64,000 nt of DNA from Edaphochlamys debaryana. Lineage: Eukaryota; Chlorophyta; Chlorophyceae; Chlamydomonadales. The position numbers and the translations under genes are program-made. The DNA lies in the NCBI GenBank assembly GCA_016858145.1, contig JAEHOE010000053.1:620001-684000 (forward strand), given 5' to 3'. Shown here one piece after another: positions 11,730 to 23,400 of the stretch (the stretch's first letter is position 1; every line of letters begins with the position of its first letter). The notes beneath the pieces were generated by a model that saw only the letters and a program-made list of their open reading frames with translations, was not told the DNA's origin and ran no database searches.

Positions 11730-12162
11730 CAGGGTTGGACGCGCGATGGAGGACGAGCACAGATGGAGGGAAGTCGCAGGGCAGGAGTGGGGTCTGTGGA
11801 GAGGTGGCCAAGCCCAGCCACGCGGAGTGCGGGAGCGGCAGAGGAGCGCGCGGCGACGGCATGAGGGCTCAGCGCTGGCTGGTAGCAGCTGGAGTGCTGG
11901 AGCGATTGTGGATGGCCCAAGCCTGGCCCAAGCGCCCCGTAGCAACAACATCGGGCCGCTCGGGAGGACAACTGCTGGGAGAGCGACAGGGAGCCGGATG
12001 AGGGTGTTTGGCACTTTGGCTGCAGCGCTGGCGCACAGGGTGGACAGGGGAGGAGCATGCACTGGGCGCGAGGGGGCTTGCCGACGCTCATAGTCCGTGT
12101 TGTCCGTGTCGACGGGTGCTGTGAGGGTACAGGATCGGAGTCTGGAGGAGAACACTGGTCCT

Positions 12163-12167
12163 TGTAA
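12163..12167 (+). terminator. TGTAA poly(A) signal, O-methyltransferase
   Basis: TGTAA is the usual poly(A) signal in chlamydomonadalean algae. This one lies 434 nt after the stop codon. Cleavage would be expected 10-20 nt further on. Confidence 0.5.
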
Positions 12168-12241
12168 CGAACTGCAGGCTTAGCGTTCCCGGTACTTAAC
12201 CTTGGGCCCTTGGCTTCCCGACTGAGTTGGGGCAGTGGGTC

Positions 12242-12246
12242 TTACA
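12242..12246 (-). terminator. TGTAA poly(A) signal, oxidase copy A
   Basis: TTACA on the plus strand reads TGTAA on the minus strand, about 620 nt after the copy A stop codon. Confidence 0.4.
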
Positions 12247-12866
12247 GCAATGCTCGGACAGTCTCAGCAGTCCATGCTTGATTGGCGACGGCACACCAGC
12301 ACCTCAGGCGAGATCTCCTAAGCCTTTCATCGTCCGGCTTCGTTCATTCCTCAAGCAAGAGGGCCCAGCCGGCGTGCGCAATTTGCTCATCTAGGTATAT
12401 AGGAGCATGAAAGTCAAATCCCGTTGGGCCGCCTCTGGGCCAACGCCTGGTACCCTGAAGCCCCGCCGTACACGTACACGGCACTTCAATCGTAGCTACT
12501 TCACCATGCGCACTTGGGGGCCCCACTTAGGCGTGCCCACGGCAGAGCAGAAAGAGACGGCAAAATGTGGGGAGTGGTACTGGGCAGCAGAGTGGCGATG
12601 AGGAAGGCATAAAGAACTAGGGGCTCACCACAAATAACCTCATGGGACGGATTAGTAGGATCACAAATCAACTTGAACGCGGCGGAAAAGATCTACCCTT
12701 GCATGAATACGATGAGGGCGGCGGCGGCGTGGCGCTGCTCCGGCGCAACAAGCGTCCGCGGTCCATGACAGAATGAGGCTCACCACACGCACGGTTGCAT
12801 CCCGAACTGAACAGCAACAGCTTCAGCTTTAAAGTCCGCTTCACGCAAAGTAACACGCAAAAGCGC

Positions 12867-15800
12867 TTACACGGTCTGGACCCACTTCCCCTCGCTGTAA
12901 GTGCCCTCCTTGCCGATCAGGAAGAGCAGCTTCGTGCCCTTGAAGGCGTCACCGAACAGACCCGGCGGCGGGGACTCAATCTCCAGCTGGTTGCCGGGGC
13001 CGAAGGTCTTGATCTGGGTCGGGTAAGGTTGGCACAGAGGGGCAAGGCAGGATGGATGCAGGGCCAATCGGTGTCACGGGTGTTGGGGTGTACGGATGGA
13101 GACGGCACGCTGGCCCTCGACCCACTCGGGGTTAGCCACTGTCAGACGCTGCCACGGGTGGACACAGCAGCGCACTGACCCTGGACCCTTGATCATCAAG
13201 GACCTAATGCGTGTGATGGGTGCTAGCCCAGTTCAGCCACGCTTGCTAGGGCACTGACCTTGAGGATGATGACGCGGGAGTTCATGGCAATGCTGTGGGT
13301 GGCCGCACAGGCCGTGCTGATGGCGACCGCCTCGACGGTGCCCTCGGCGTACGAGTGCGTGATGAAGAAGTTGCTGCAAGGGCATTGGAGGGAGCAGGTA
13401 GGCGGGGCGGGTGAGAGACCGAGAACCTTGCACAGGTTAGAAATGTGCTGCTGGCGGGCAACATGGTTCCCCGCCGGGAGCAATCAACTCACGTTCCGCG
13501 CGTGATGACGGCAGGGTGGGTCAGGATGACGGGGCGCTGCCGTGTGGGGCCAATCTCGGTGGGGACGCCCCACTGCAGACGGAGCTCCTTGGGCGTGGTG
13601 GGGGGAAGGTCCTGGCCTGGGGCCTGTAGGGGGACGAGGAGGCACGAGTTGGGCATGGCACAACCTGCACGCTTAACCCGGCACATCTGCAGCTTGCATT
13701 AGGCCGGACTTGACCCATGACGCCCCCACGCACCAGCAGGCTATAGCTTGCGCTGTTCTCGGATCCAGCAATTAGGATCTTGCCGGTCTGGTCAAGGCAA
13801 TTGGCGGCGTGGTACATGCGGGCGATCTTGCAGAACTCCCACTTGGAGAAGCGGGAGCCCTCGGGGGCCTCGGGATCGTACATGAGGTTCTGCCAGTTGG
13901 ACACGGAGGAAGCGGAACCCGCGTTGGCTCCTCCTTTCTGCGAGGGACGCGAGGACGGGTTGAGGGCTGGTCAGAGGGAGCTCGGGCGTCGGACGCAAGG
14001 GAATGTGAAGGCAAGGTAACCGGGCGGGCACCGGGCGCCCCGTCCTGCGCCCCACCTGCGCCCCTCCGTGCAGGTAGATCTTGCCGTTGGGCAGTGTGGT
14101 GGCGTCGCCCATGACCCGGGGAATGCTCAGCATGTTCTCCACCACCCAGGGCGTGTGGCACAGGCCGCTGGGGTGCGTGTTGCAGTAGTAGATCTCCATG
14201 CGAAGGCTCGTGCTGGCGGCGGTCGTGCCGGTCGTGGCCTTGCATCCCTGTATTTGGAAGAGGAATGACGACACGGGAGGGCGCACCTCAGCCTCTGCCG
14301 TGTGCAGCACAGCACAAACCACACAGCCCCGGACTAACCGTGCCACCAAACAGAACGAAGCGAAGGCGGTCGTAGGGCGGCACCCAGACCAGCTCAGCCA
14401 CCGAGGACGTGTTGGGAAACTGGGTGCAGTACCTGAGGGGGGCGGGACGGGGTGTTGGTGTGATTGGCCGTGGACCCTGGAGGCGGCATGCAACGGCCGG
14501 TGCCCAGCCCCGGTGCGGCCTCCCTTTGCTCACCCCACGGGGATGTCGGGCAGGTCGAAGAGGACGTTGAAGTTCTTGTCTGTCACAGCGCCGCCCTTCT
14601 CCACGAACCACATGATCTCGCCTGAGGAGAGAGTGGACGACAGCACACAACGACGATCATGCTAGCGGCACCATAGTCCACATACCATGCCACATTCCGG
14701 GTGTACACCTAAAAGAACAGGCAGACGCTTCCGGTCTAGACGCACTCACCCTTGGGCATCAGCAGGATCACGGGGTACCTGAACGCCAGGGCACGAGCAA
14801 GGTCAGCGCATGCGTTGCTCATCAGCGTATGGACGCCAGCCCATGCTACCGGAAGGGCTCAAGCTCAATGCCGGCGTTCGCGTTGCTCATACCGGTACGC
14901 AGACGCCAGCCGATGCGACCGGTAGGGCTCAACCCCAGCACCCTTCCCGGACCCGAGAGTGGCACAGTTCCTGGTTAACCCAGCAGTATGCCTGCAGCAC
15001 CCCGGGTTGGGACATGCCACCCCTGCTCACCAGTTCATTCCCTTCCATTTGTTGAAGTTGGCCGGCAGCGTCACGTTTGTTGTTGGCGCCTTGGGGGCCG
15101 CCGGGTTCCAGAGCTCGGCAAAGTCCCACACCTGACCCTTCAGGCAGAACTCAGTGCCACCAACGATGAGGATCTGCGTGCGTAGCGATTGTATTCTGTC
15201 AGTACCCTGATCCAGTGGGACGAAGTGCCATTTTGGTCCGCAGCAGCGTCCACGCTGCCGGTTGCCCACCTTGCCGTCGTTCAGCCGCAGCGGAGTTGGG
15301 TACCAGCGGGGCTTCTGCATGAGTGTGACCTGGACGTTGGACGTGGTCGCCGCGTCGAATTGCTGTGGGGGACAAGGATGTTGGGCAGTCGGTTTGGGGT
15401 TGGTGGAGCGCAGGGGTGGGGGGTCACTTGACAGGGGTCAGTGAGCTCGGGCAACGGGGTGCGAGGGGGCGGTTTGCGGTCAGCTCCCCGAATACTGAGC
15501 TACGGGACTAGGTCCTCCCAGCTCGTGCCGCACCTGAATGTAGGAGCGGCCGTCACCAAGGCTTCGGATGGAACTGCCGACGTCGCCGCCGAACAGCGTG
15601 ATCTTGGCATCCTCAGTGATCAGGAACCCAGCGCAGCCCGGGTTCTTCACGGCGTTGTACAGCTTGGACTGCAAGTTAGGGATCCGGCATGTCAGGTTCA
15701 GCAGCTTACGGAAAAGCTTGGCAGACCGGTCGACCCCGCCCCATGGGACAGGACAGCCGGGGCTGGCAGAGGAAGCCAACGTGCGGGGACTCGCGTTGGG

Positions 15801-18800
15801 ACGGGCGAGCAGTCGCACCCTGGCCTCGGTGGTCGCGCATCCCAGCTATTGACCGGTTCCGCGTAATAGCTTCTGCTGGCTTGCGTCCAGCTCGCAGGCC
15901 CGCGTACACTGGCCAGCGACTCGCGAGCATGCCGTCCGCGACTTCTGGGCAAATGCTCTCTTGAGCCATGTCTATTTGTCACATGCAGTAGACGCATCTT
16001 GCGTACGTTGTTTGGGGCTGCCCGGGTGCAGCTGTTGCGCGAGAGCATTGCGAGCTGTCGCTGCCAGCTCAGCGCAAATAGAGCTCTTGTGAGCAGGAAC
16101 AGGGCCTGTGTGCTGCCCGCTATGATATGAAGGCTTGGCACAAGCTGCGAGCTCCATACCACCCGTGTCGCCGTACGCTGCCCCGACACGCGCATCCCGC
16201 TCCCCGACCCTCCCTGGCACCGCGAGATGCTATAGCCCGCTTCCCTTCCCTTGCCCCCATACCCTGAAACGCACCTCTCCGGTGTCGAGGTTGAGAATGC
16301 CGGTGGTGGGGCCAGTGCCCATGTCTGCGTCGAGGCAGCAGAGGACAGGACAGGGCGCGCTTGAGGGACGGGTCTCCAGCACGCACATCTCGGCATCTCC
16401 GGACACTAGGCCTTGCGCGGCTGCGGTTCGACCCCTGACTATGGAAGCCTGCTCACTCTCTTTGGGGTCGTATGCGCGCTCCATGAACCAGTAGGTCCGC
16501 GTTCCGGGGACTGCGTGGGCGAGGATGGGGTGATATGGGTGATATAGGCAGTTACAGCCCCCAGTGGCGCGAGGTCGGGAAGTGTAACTTGCAGGAATGC
16601 TGGATATGTTTACGCACGCGCAAGCAAACTTGAATCTCCACTCACCGTTTGCCAGGGCCAGGGCCACGACGGGAGCTGGCCAGGGGATTGACTCATAGTA
16701 GCCCGCGGGCAGGTCGGGAGTGACAGGCGAGGGGGGCTTGGGCGAGGGCGGCTTGGGGGACGGAGGCTTGGGCGGCGCGGGGGAAGGGGGCAGAGGGCCC
16801 GGGGGCTTGGGCGGCGCGGGGGAAGGGGGCTTGGGGGTCGGAGGCTTGGGCGGAGGCGTCGGTAGGGGCGTGGTGGTGCCGCCCCCACAGGCGGCTGACA
16901 CTGTTGGCCGGCAGCAATGATGGGAGGGAGGAGCGTGTCATCAGGACACTGCACACAGGCAGTGTACGACAGATGCTGTAGCCTGAAAGCAGATGCCGTA
17001 CGTACCGGGTGTGCGGCACACGAAGCGAACCGGCTGGTTGCAGCCCTGCTTGAGGAGCTCGCCAGTTGCGCTCCTGTGGGGTGAGGGGCGATGGAGGTAC
17101 CGGTAAGACGCGGCAGGACGCAGCCTCCATCACCAACCCCAGCCAGCAGGGCTCTCAATCTTGATCACACCTTCCGTCCCTCACCCATCCCGAATCCCCT
17201 GACGGTGAAGTGCCCCTCAGGCCCGATCCGGTGCTCCGCACAAGAGCAAGGCCCCTAGCACCAAAGCCACCGCGTGTCCCATGCCCTCACGTGAGGCAGC
17301 ACTGCCCAACGCCGCAGTCGTTGCCCTTCACCCAGCAGGTATAGGTCTTGCAGAGGGACAGGACGCTCGCTGTATGGGGGTTGGTTCAAGGGGTGCAGAA
17401 GAAGCGTAAGAAGCCTTGGTGCACTCAGTCCAGTGCAGCGTCTACCCTTGCCTGGGTCTCCCATGGGCCCCAAGCCCACCGCCTGGTACGGGCCAAAGAC
17501 GCGGCCGCCTCACCCTGGGAGACGCCCTCGCCCCAGGTGGCCAGCTCCATGCCTCGGTAGGCGCACGCCTGAGGAGCGGGGGGCACAAGGGTCAACGGGA
17601 GGCGGATGGGATACGAGCCATGTGGAGTCAATCCACAGGATTGAGCGTCTGTGAAGTGGATGGGCTCAGCGGTGGCTGACGTGCAGAGGACGGTCCCCAG
17701 TCCTCCCCTTCCTCCGTCTTCCCCGTCTTGGCTTGCCTGCTCCGCCCCGACGAAGGGCGGCATGCACTTGGCGTCCAGGTCAAAGATGTAGTACGTACGG
17801 CAGTCACTGTACGGCGGTACGAGTGTGGGGTTGCAGGGTTCAGAGTGGCATGGGGGTAGGTGGCCCTCCCACACCGGCAGCACCAACCTGGCGTCCAGCT
17901 TTGCCGTCGTGTAGAGGAATGTGAGGGGATCGCAGGTACCGCCGCCGGGCAGGGTGACCAGGACAGATGAGGGGGGCGGCGTGGGCGGCTTGGGAGAGGG
18001 CGGCTTGGGGCTCGGCGGCTTGGGGGGCGAGGGATTGGGGCTCGGCGGCTGGGGACCCGGCGGCAGCGGGCTTGGCGGCTTGGGCGTGGGAGGCTTGGGG
18101 CTTGGGAGGGGCGTGGTGGTGGCGGTGCACGTGGGCGAGGCGGCTGCGTGCAGGTTAGCGGGGAGGTGATGAGCAGGGCTTCGGTGCACTGAGGGGCTTG
18201 TATGCAAAACGGCGGTGAACTCACTCTTGGTACGGCACACGAAGCGCACGGGCTGCATGCAGCCCTGTTCCTGCTTGTTGCCGGCCTGGGGGAGAGGTCG
18301 GGGGGAGAGGTCGGGATGGGGCCAAAGGTACGGGCGCAGCCGGAGGATGGACCCATCACTCCTCCCAAGCGGCGGGGATGTGGACAGGCGGGGCCCCGGA
18401 CCCCGGGGGCACCGTCTGCTCACCGCGTCAAGAAGGCAGCAGAGGCCAGCACCACAGTCCCCGGCTATCCAGCAGGTGAATCCTTTGGCCTTGCAAGTGG
18501 CAAACAAAGCCTCTGCAACCAATGAGCAGGAGACGGCATGCGGGAGAGGGGCGGCGTTGCTGGAGAGTGGTGTCGCAGGACCTGGGACCCCCTGCCCGGT
18601 AGGTACCGGTAGGTACGAATCCGGTACAACGTACTAGGAGTGTGGGAACCAGAGGCGGGCTGAAGGCTTCACAAGTTCCAGGCGCGGGGCTCACCCTTCG
18701 ACGCGGCATCGCCCCACGGCGCCATCTCTAGTCCAAAGCCCTCGCACACGTTGGCGGCGGACGTGTGGTCGGGCATGCAGCCCGCACCCAGGTCGAACAG

Positions 18801-19263
18801 GGTGTAGGTCTTGCAGTCCTTGGCGTTGAAGTAGCCCAGCGTCTGGTAGGGGTAGATGTGTGCGTCGCCGCCGCCGAACATGCAGGTGGCGGGCTTCTTA
18901 GTTCTGCGGGCGGGGTGGGACGCCGGTGAGCGGTTCAGCGGACTCGCAGATGTGGGCGGACCGGCGGACCAGGGAAGAGCCAGCGGCAACGCAGCACCGT
19001 GCACAGCAGCCTCTAGCAACAGCTCAAGAGCATTGTGTGAATCGCGGGGGGTCTCACGTCTGCAGCAGGCCGCGGCGGAAGCTGGGAAGCTGCGTGTCTC
19101 CCGAGCCAACATCCTGAGCATCGTTGGCGGCAAAGATGTCACGCGCGGCTAGAACGCCTGGAGCCGCCGTCAGGAGGCCAGCTACAATCAACACGCCCAA
19201 GCACACGGCCGAGCTTGTAGCTCCGCGGCTCCGTGGCTTGTGCGCCGACGCGACCATGGCCAT
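12867..19263 (-). CDS. Secreted glyoxal-oxidase-type copper radical oxidase, copy A, ~965 aa
   Basis: Family members oxidise aldehydes or alcohols and release H2O2. Twenty-two exons join in phase: 19263-19058, 18903-18695, 18512-18424, 18285-18225, 18143-17737, 17568-17514, 17369-17291, 17073-17006, 16894-16646, 16510-16457, 16324-16275, 15668-15534, 15362-15270, 15173-15031, 14778-14750, 14621-14534, 14432-14339, 14247-14056, 13937-13734, 13623-13493, 13373-13259, 13013-12867. Order: signal peptide (core VCLGVLIVAGLLTAAPGVLA), Cys-rich module 1, PKPPSPKPP linker, module 2, second Pro-rich linker, then a kelch-like oxidase core. Core residues: CAGFLIT (Cys ~521), RWYPTP (radical Tyr ~575), ARMYH (Tyr-His ~809-810), THSIAMNSRV (His ~905), and a DUF1929-like end. 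The exon at 17737 uses a GC donor. Divergent from copy B. Confidence 0.88.
15669..16274 (-). other. Conserved ~600-bp intron of oxidase copy A
   Basis: This 606-bp intron is far longer than most neighbours and aligns by eye over most of its length with the matching introns of copies B (23966-24581) and C (30294-30891). It contains the conserved CGTGTCG...CGACACG hairpin at 16164-16190. No protein function is supported. Confidence 0.7.
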
Positions 19264-20455
19264 TCGGCACGCGCGAGACTGGCACGCGTGGCCAGGCAGG
19301 CTAGGAGACTGGCAATTGGCGGCCCAAATGCCTTCACAAGCGCGGTGAAATGCCCGTGGGGCGGCCTTGTGCGGTCCTAGGGGCCTTCGGCAGCTGGGGC
19401 AGCTTGGTGACAGCGACCGGCGCCGCAACGCTGTGTGTATGGGTAACGGTGTGTTGGCGCCGGGCCTTTATGCGCGGATTGCGTCAGGATATGTCTGGCA
19501 GCTCGTGAATGCTGGTCAAGTCTTACGGTCTTACGTACGTGCCCACGGCGGCGGATGTCCCGAGGCAAGCATGGCCGAGGCTGGCCCCGGCCGCCCCCAC
19601 CCAAGAACGCGCATTCCCCGGGAAATGTGCAACGCGCTCTTATGAAGAGATCAGGAAGCGTCTGCATCGTCGCGCCTCGAGGACCCACGCCGGCGCCCGT
19701 CTTAAGACTTGACAGAACTGTTACCCGCGCGCTTTTTGTCATAAGTACCATAGACATGAATAGTCTGTATGCATAGACTATGCTTTGTGGGTGCAGCAAG
19801 GCCGCTGCCATTTTTGGCGCCGCCCGACCGCTCGACTTCCCAGGCGACTTCCGACCTGTTTGCGGACGGGTGGGGGCTCGTAGGGCGGGGTAAGCGTACA
19901 CGTTTATACACTTATATGCATTGCGTGGCACTGCGGCGCTCAACCCGCCTCGAGAGCCAGCTACCGCGCATGTCCCTGCGGCGCATGTCCCGAGGCTGAC
20001 CCGTTGCTGCGGCGCGAGGCCGCTCGAGGCCGCGTAATTCACGTACTCAATCCTCTTCCTAGAATGTGGAGATCCCTGCCGCGGCAGAGGGCGGGGACCG
20101 AGGGGAAAGCATGCGTGCCATCCCACCGCATCCCTCGCCCCCCCGCCGACCGCACTTGCGCCGCACGCTCCACGCGCACCCCGCCAACAACGATTGTGAC
20201 CTTCAGGGCACGCTCTTGGTCTGGCCAGTTGCATGGCACTGAGTTCCCAGGAAGCTGGAACGGGACCTCCTACCTTGGCTTCGAGCCCCAATCCCCATGC
20301 CCGATCGCTTATGAGCGCACGCCTTCCCCGCCGGCCGCACACCACGCCCAAGCACGCACACACACCACCGCTCCACACACCGCAAACACATCGCCAAGGC
20401 CGCGCCTCTGAGGCCCGCGTCGCACGCTTCGCAGCGGCTGCGGTGCCACGCGACC
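19264..20455. promoter_or_regulatory. Divergent promoter region between oxidase copies A and B
   Basis: 1.19 kb separates the two divergent starts. The middle (about 19700-19920) is AT-richer than its surroundings and holds a perfect 7-bp inverted repeat, ATAGTCT at 19760-19766 and AGACTAT at 19775-19781. TATA-like strings occur near 19902-19917. No gene is supported. Confidence 0.5.
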
Positions 20456-23400
20456 ATGGCAACATCCCGCGGCCATCGGCCACCATCCTGGCTAGCAGCG
20501 CTCTGCCTAGCCCTGATCTCGGCCGCGTTGCTGACGGCTGCTGCATCCGTCGTCGACGAGGAGGCGCCTCGCAGCGGCCTCCTGGACGAGGCTGGTGGTG
20601 CCGGCTGGTCCGCAACGGGCTCGGCTGCTGGGTCGCTGGGCGCCGGCGCGGACATCGGCACAGGCCTCAAGCAGAGAGGCCGGCAGCTCCAGAGCAAGAG
20701 TGGTGGGCCCAAGAATTACGAAGACCCGGGCAACGGCAAGGGCAAGGACAAGGACAAGCCCGACAACAGGGGGCGGGACAAGAGCGGCCGCCCATCCCCG
20801 TCACACCCCGAGACCCCTCGTCATCCTCGAGCTCCCCGCTCTCCGGTCGAGTCGCCAGATCACCCTCGGGCTCCCCGGTCCCCGGCCCAGTCCCCACGCC
20901 ACCCTCCCCGCTCTCCGGCCCAGTCTCCCCGCCACCCTCGGGCTCCCCGGTCCCCGGCCCAGTCCCCACGCCACCCTCCCCGCTCTCCGGCCCAGTCTCC
21001 CCGCCACCCTCGGGCTCCCCGCTCTCCGCCCCAGGACCCTCATCAACCTCCCCGCTCTCCGGCGCAGTCGCCCCGCCACCCTCGGGCTCCCCGCTCTCCG
21101 CCCCAGGACCCCCATCAACCTCCCCGCTCTCCGGCCCAGTCGCCCCGCCACCCTCGGGCTCCCCGCTCTCCGCCCCAGGACCCCCATCAACCTCCCCGCT
21201 CTCCGGCCCGGTCGCCCCGAACCCCTCGGGCTCCCCGCTCTCCACCCCACTCCCCGCACCACCCTCGGGCTCCCCGCTCTCCGCCTCACACGCCCCTGCC
21301 GGAGGACCCGAGCCGCCCTCCTCGTGAGCCGCCATCGTCTCCTCCCACAGCGCCCGACCAACCCCTGTACCCCGAATCACCACCGTCCTTCCCTCCCTTG
21401 GAGCCACCTGCATACCCTCCCTCGTACCCGCCTTCATACCCACCGAGCCAACCGCCGTCCTACCCGCCCTCGAGCCCGCCCACGGCCCCACCAGCATATC
21501 CCCCCGCCAGCCCACCCTCGCAACCGCCATCCTACCCCCCTTCGGGCCCGCCGGAGCTTCCATCGACCCCGCCGTCTACCCCGCCGTCCACTCCGCCCAT
21601 GTACCCCCCGGCCTCACCTCCCGCCAAGAAGCCCGCTACCTGCATGTTCACCGGCGGCGACGCACACGTCTACCCCTACCAGACGCTGGGCTGCTTTAAC
21701 GCCAAGGACTGCAAGACCTACACCCTGTTCGACCTGGGTGCGAGCTGCATGCCCGACCACACGTCCGCCGCCAACGTGTGCGAGGGCTTCGGCCTGGAGC
21801 TGGCGCCGTGGGATGACGAGGACTCACGGGGTGAGGCATGTGGGAGGGAGCGCGGGGGACGGGGCGTTCCTCATCTGAACATCCCTTGCCGTAGCCGTTC
21901 GCCATGTGGCCCCCCCTGACCCTCGCGCCTTTCGCAGACGCCCTTCGTGAGGTCTGTACCGCCAAGAGCTTCACGTGCTGGATGGACGGGGACTGCGGCG
22001 AAGGCCGCTGCTGCTTGATCGATGCGGTAGGGCAGGTCCTGGCTTCCTTGTGCGTGTTTGCGTGGGGCCGACGTGTGTAGCCGGCGTTGCCCCTATGCGG
22101 ATGGACACCTCCACGCCGCCGTCCGGCGCTGCCCTTATGCGGACACTTCAATGCCGCCGTCTGCCCCTAGTGTCCCCTAAACGTCCATCCATCCCCTTGC
22201 CCCGCCCGACCCTTCCTCCCCGCAGAGAGGCCGACGCCAGTCTCAGGGCTGCATGCAGCCCGTGCGCTTCGTCTGCCGAACCAAGGGTGAGTACCGTGCA
22301 TACCTCTGTTTCACTCAGTCCCGTTACCCTTCGTACAAGCACCATCCCAAGCACCGGCGGCTCACGCATCCACCGTCCGTGCACGCAGACCCCTCGCCCG
22401 ACTGCAAGCGCACCCCACAGCCGCCTCTGCCGCCGCCGCCACTGTCGCCGCTGCCGCCCGCGTGTGACCCCCTCACGCACCCCTACAAGACCGCCCAGGC
22501 CGAGGGCGACGACTGCCGTACATACACGCTGTACGACATAGACGCCCGCTGCATGCCCAGCTGGCGCCTGGCGGAGCAGGTGAGCGGGTGGAGCGGGGGC
22601 TGCCTGGCCTGCTGATGGTGCCAACGCCAACGCTGATGAGCCTGGTTTGGAGCTTGTGAAAGGATTTCGCGTCCCTGCATGCATACTACTGTAAGCCCGT
22701 TCGTGGCTGGAATTCCTCGTCCTCAGGCGTGCGCCAATCGGCGCCTAGAGCTGGCGCCATGGGATGAGGCGGCATCCAAGGGTGGGTGCACAAGCCGGGA
22801 GCGAGCATTGGAAGGAGGGTGTCGTGCCTCCCTACACTCCTGCCCCCTGCACACACCCCTGCAGCTTCCGTCCGCACACTGTGCGCCTCGCGCAACTTCA
22901 CCTGCTGGGTTGCCGGAGACTGCGGCCGCGACAGATGCTGCCTTACGTAAGTGCACAGGCAGGGATTCAGGAGGGCACGGCACGCAGCACCCAGCCTGAT
23001 AAGGCCTCGTCATAGCACTGCCTCGCCTTAAGCTCCCTGCCTCTCATTGGTGCCTCTCTTGGCTAGCCCACGCTCTTGTTCACCGTGCCTGCCGTGGCCG
23101 CCCGGGTTATGATGAACATAAGGCGCGGTTGCTACCTCTGCTGGCCCCACTCCACCCCCTACCTCCAGGAGTGCTCGCGGCGACCTTCTGAGGCAGGGCT
23201 GCGAGCAGTCCGTGCGGTTCGTGTGCAGGACGCCCACAGGTAGGGAGCGGGTACCCCGCATGCGCCTCAGGCCTCAGGCCCGTGTGTGTGTCCACAAACG
23301 AGCCCGCACTCAGCCAGGCCCGTTGCCGCCTTCCGTTGCCGCAGCCGGCTCCTGTGAGGAAGGCAGTCCCCCGGCGTCTCCCCCTGCAACCCCTGTGTCG

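Larger units (their letters stand above)
11730..12866. other. Convergent intergenic region with two facing poly(A) signals
   Basis: No gene is supported. TGTAA at 12163-12167 (+) and TTACA at 12242-12246 (TGTAA on the minus strand) fit 3' ends of the O-methyltransferase (~440-nt UTR) and oxidase copy A (~620-nt UTR), which would stop about 75 bp apart. Confidence 0.5.

Noticed and set aside
20865..21240. CRISPR-like array of regular repeats
   Set aside because: The 72-bp units are contiguous, coding and without distinct spacers, in a eukaryotic gene.
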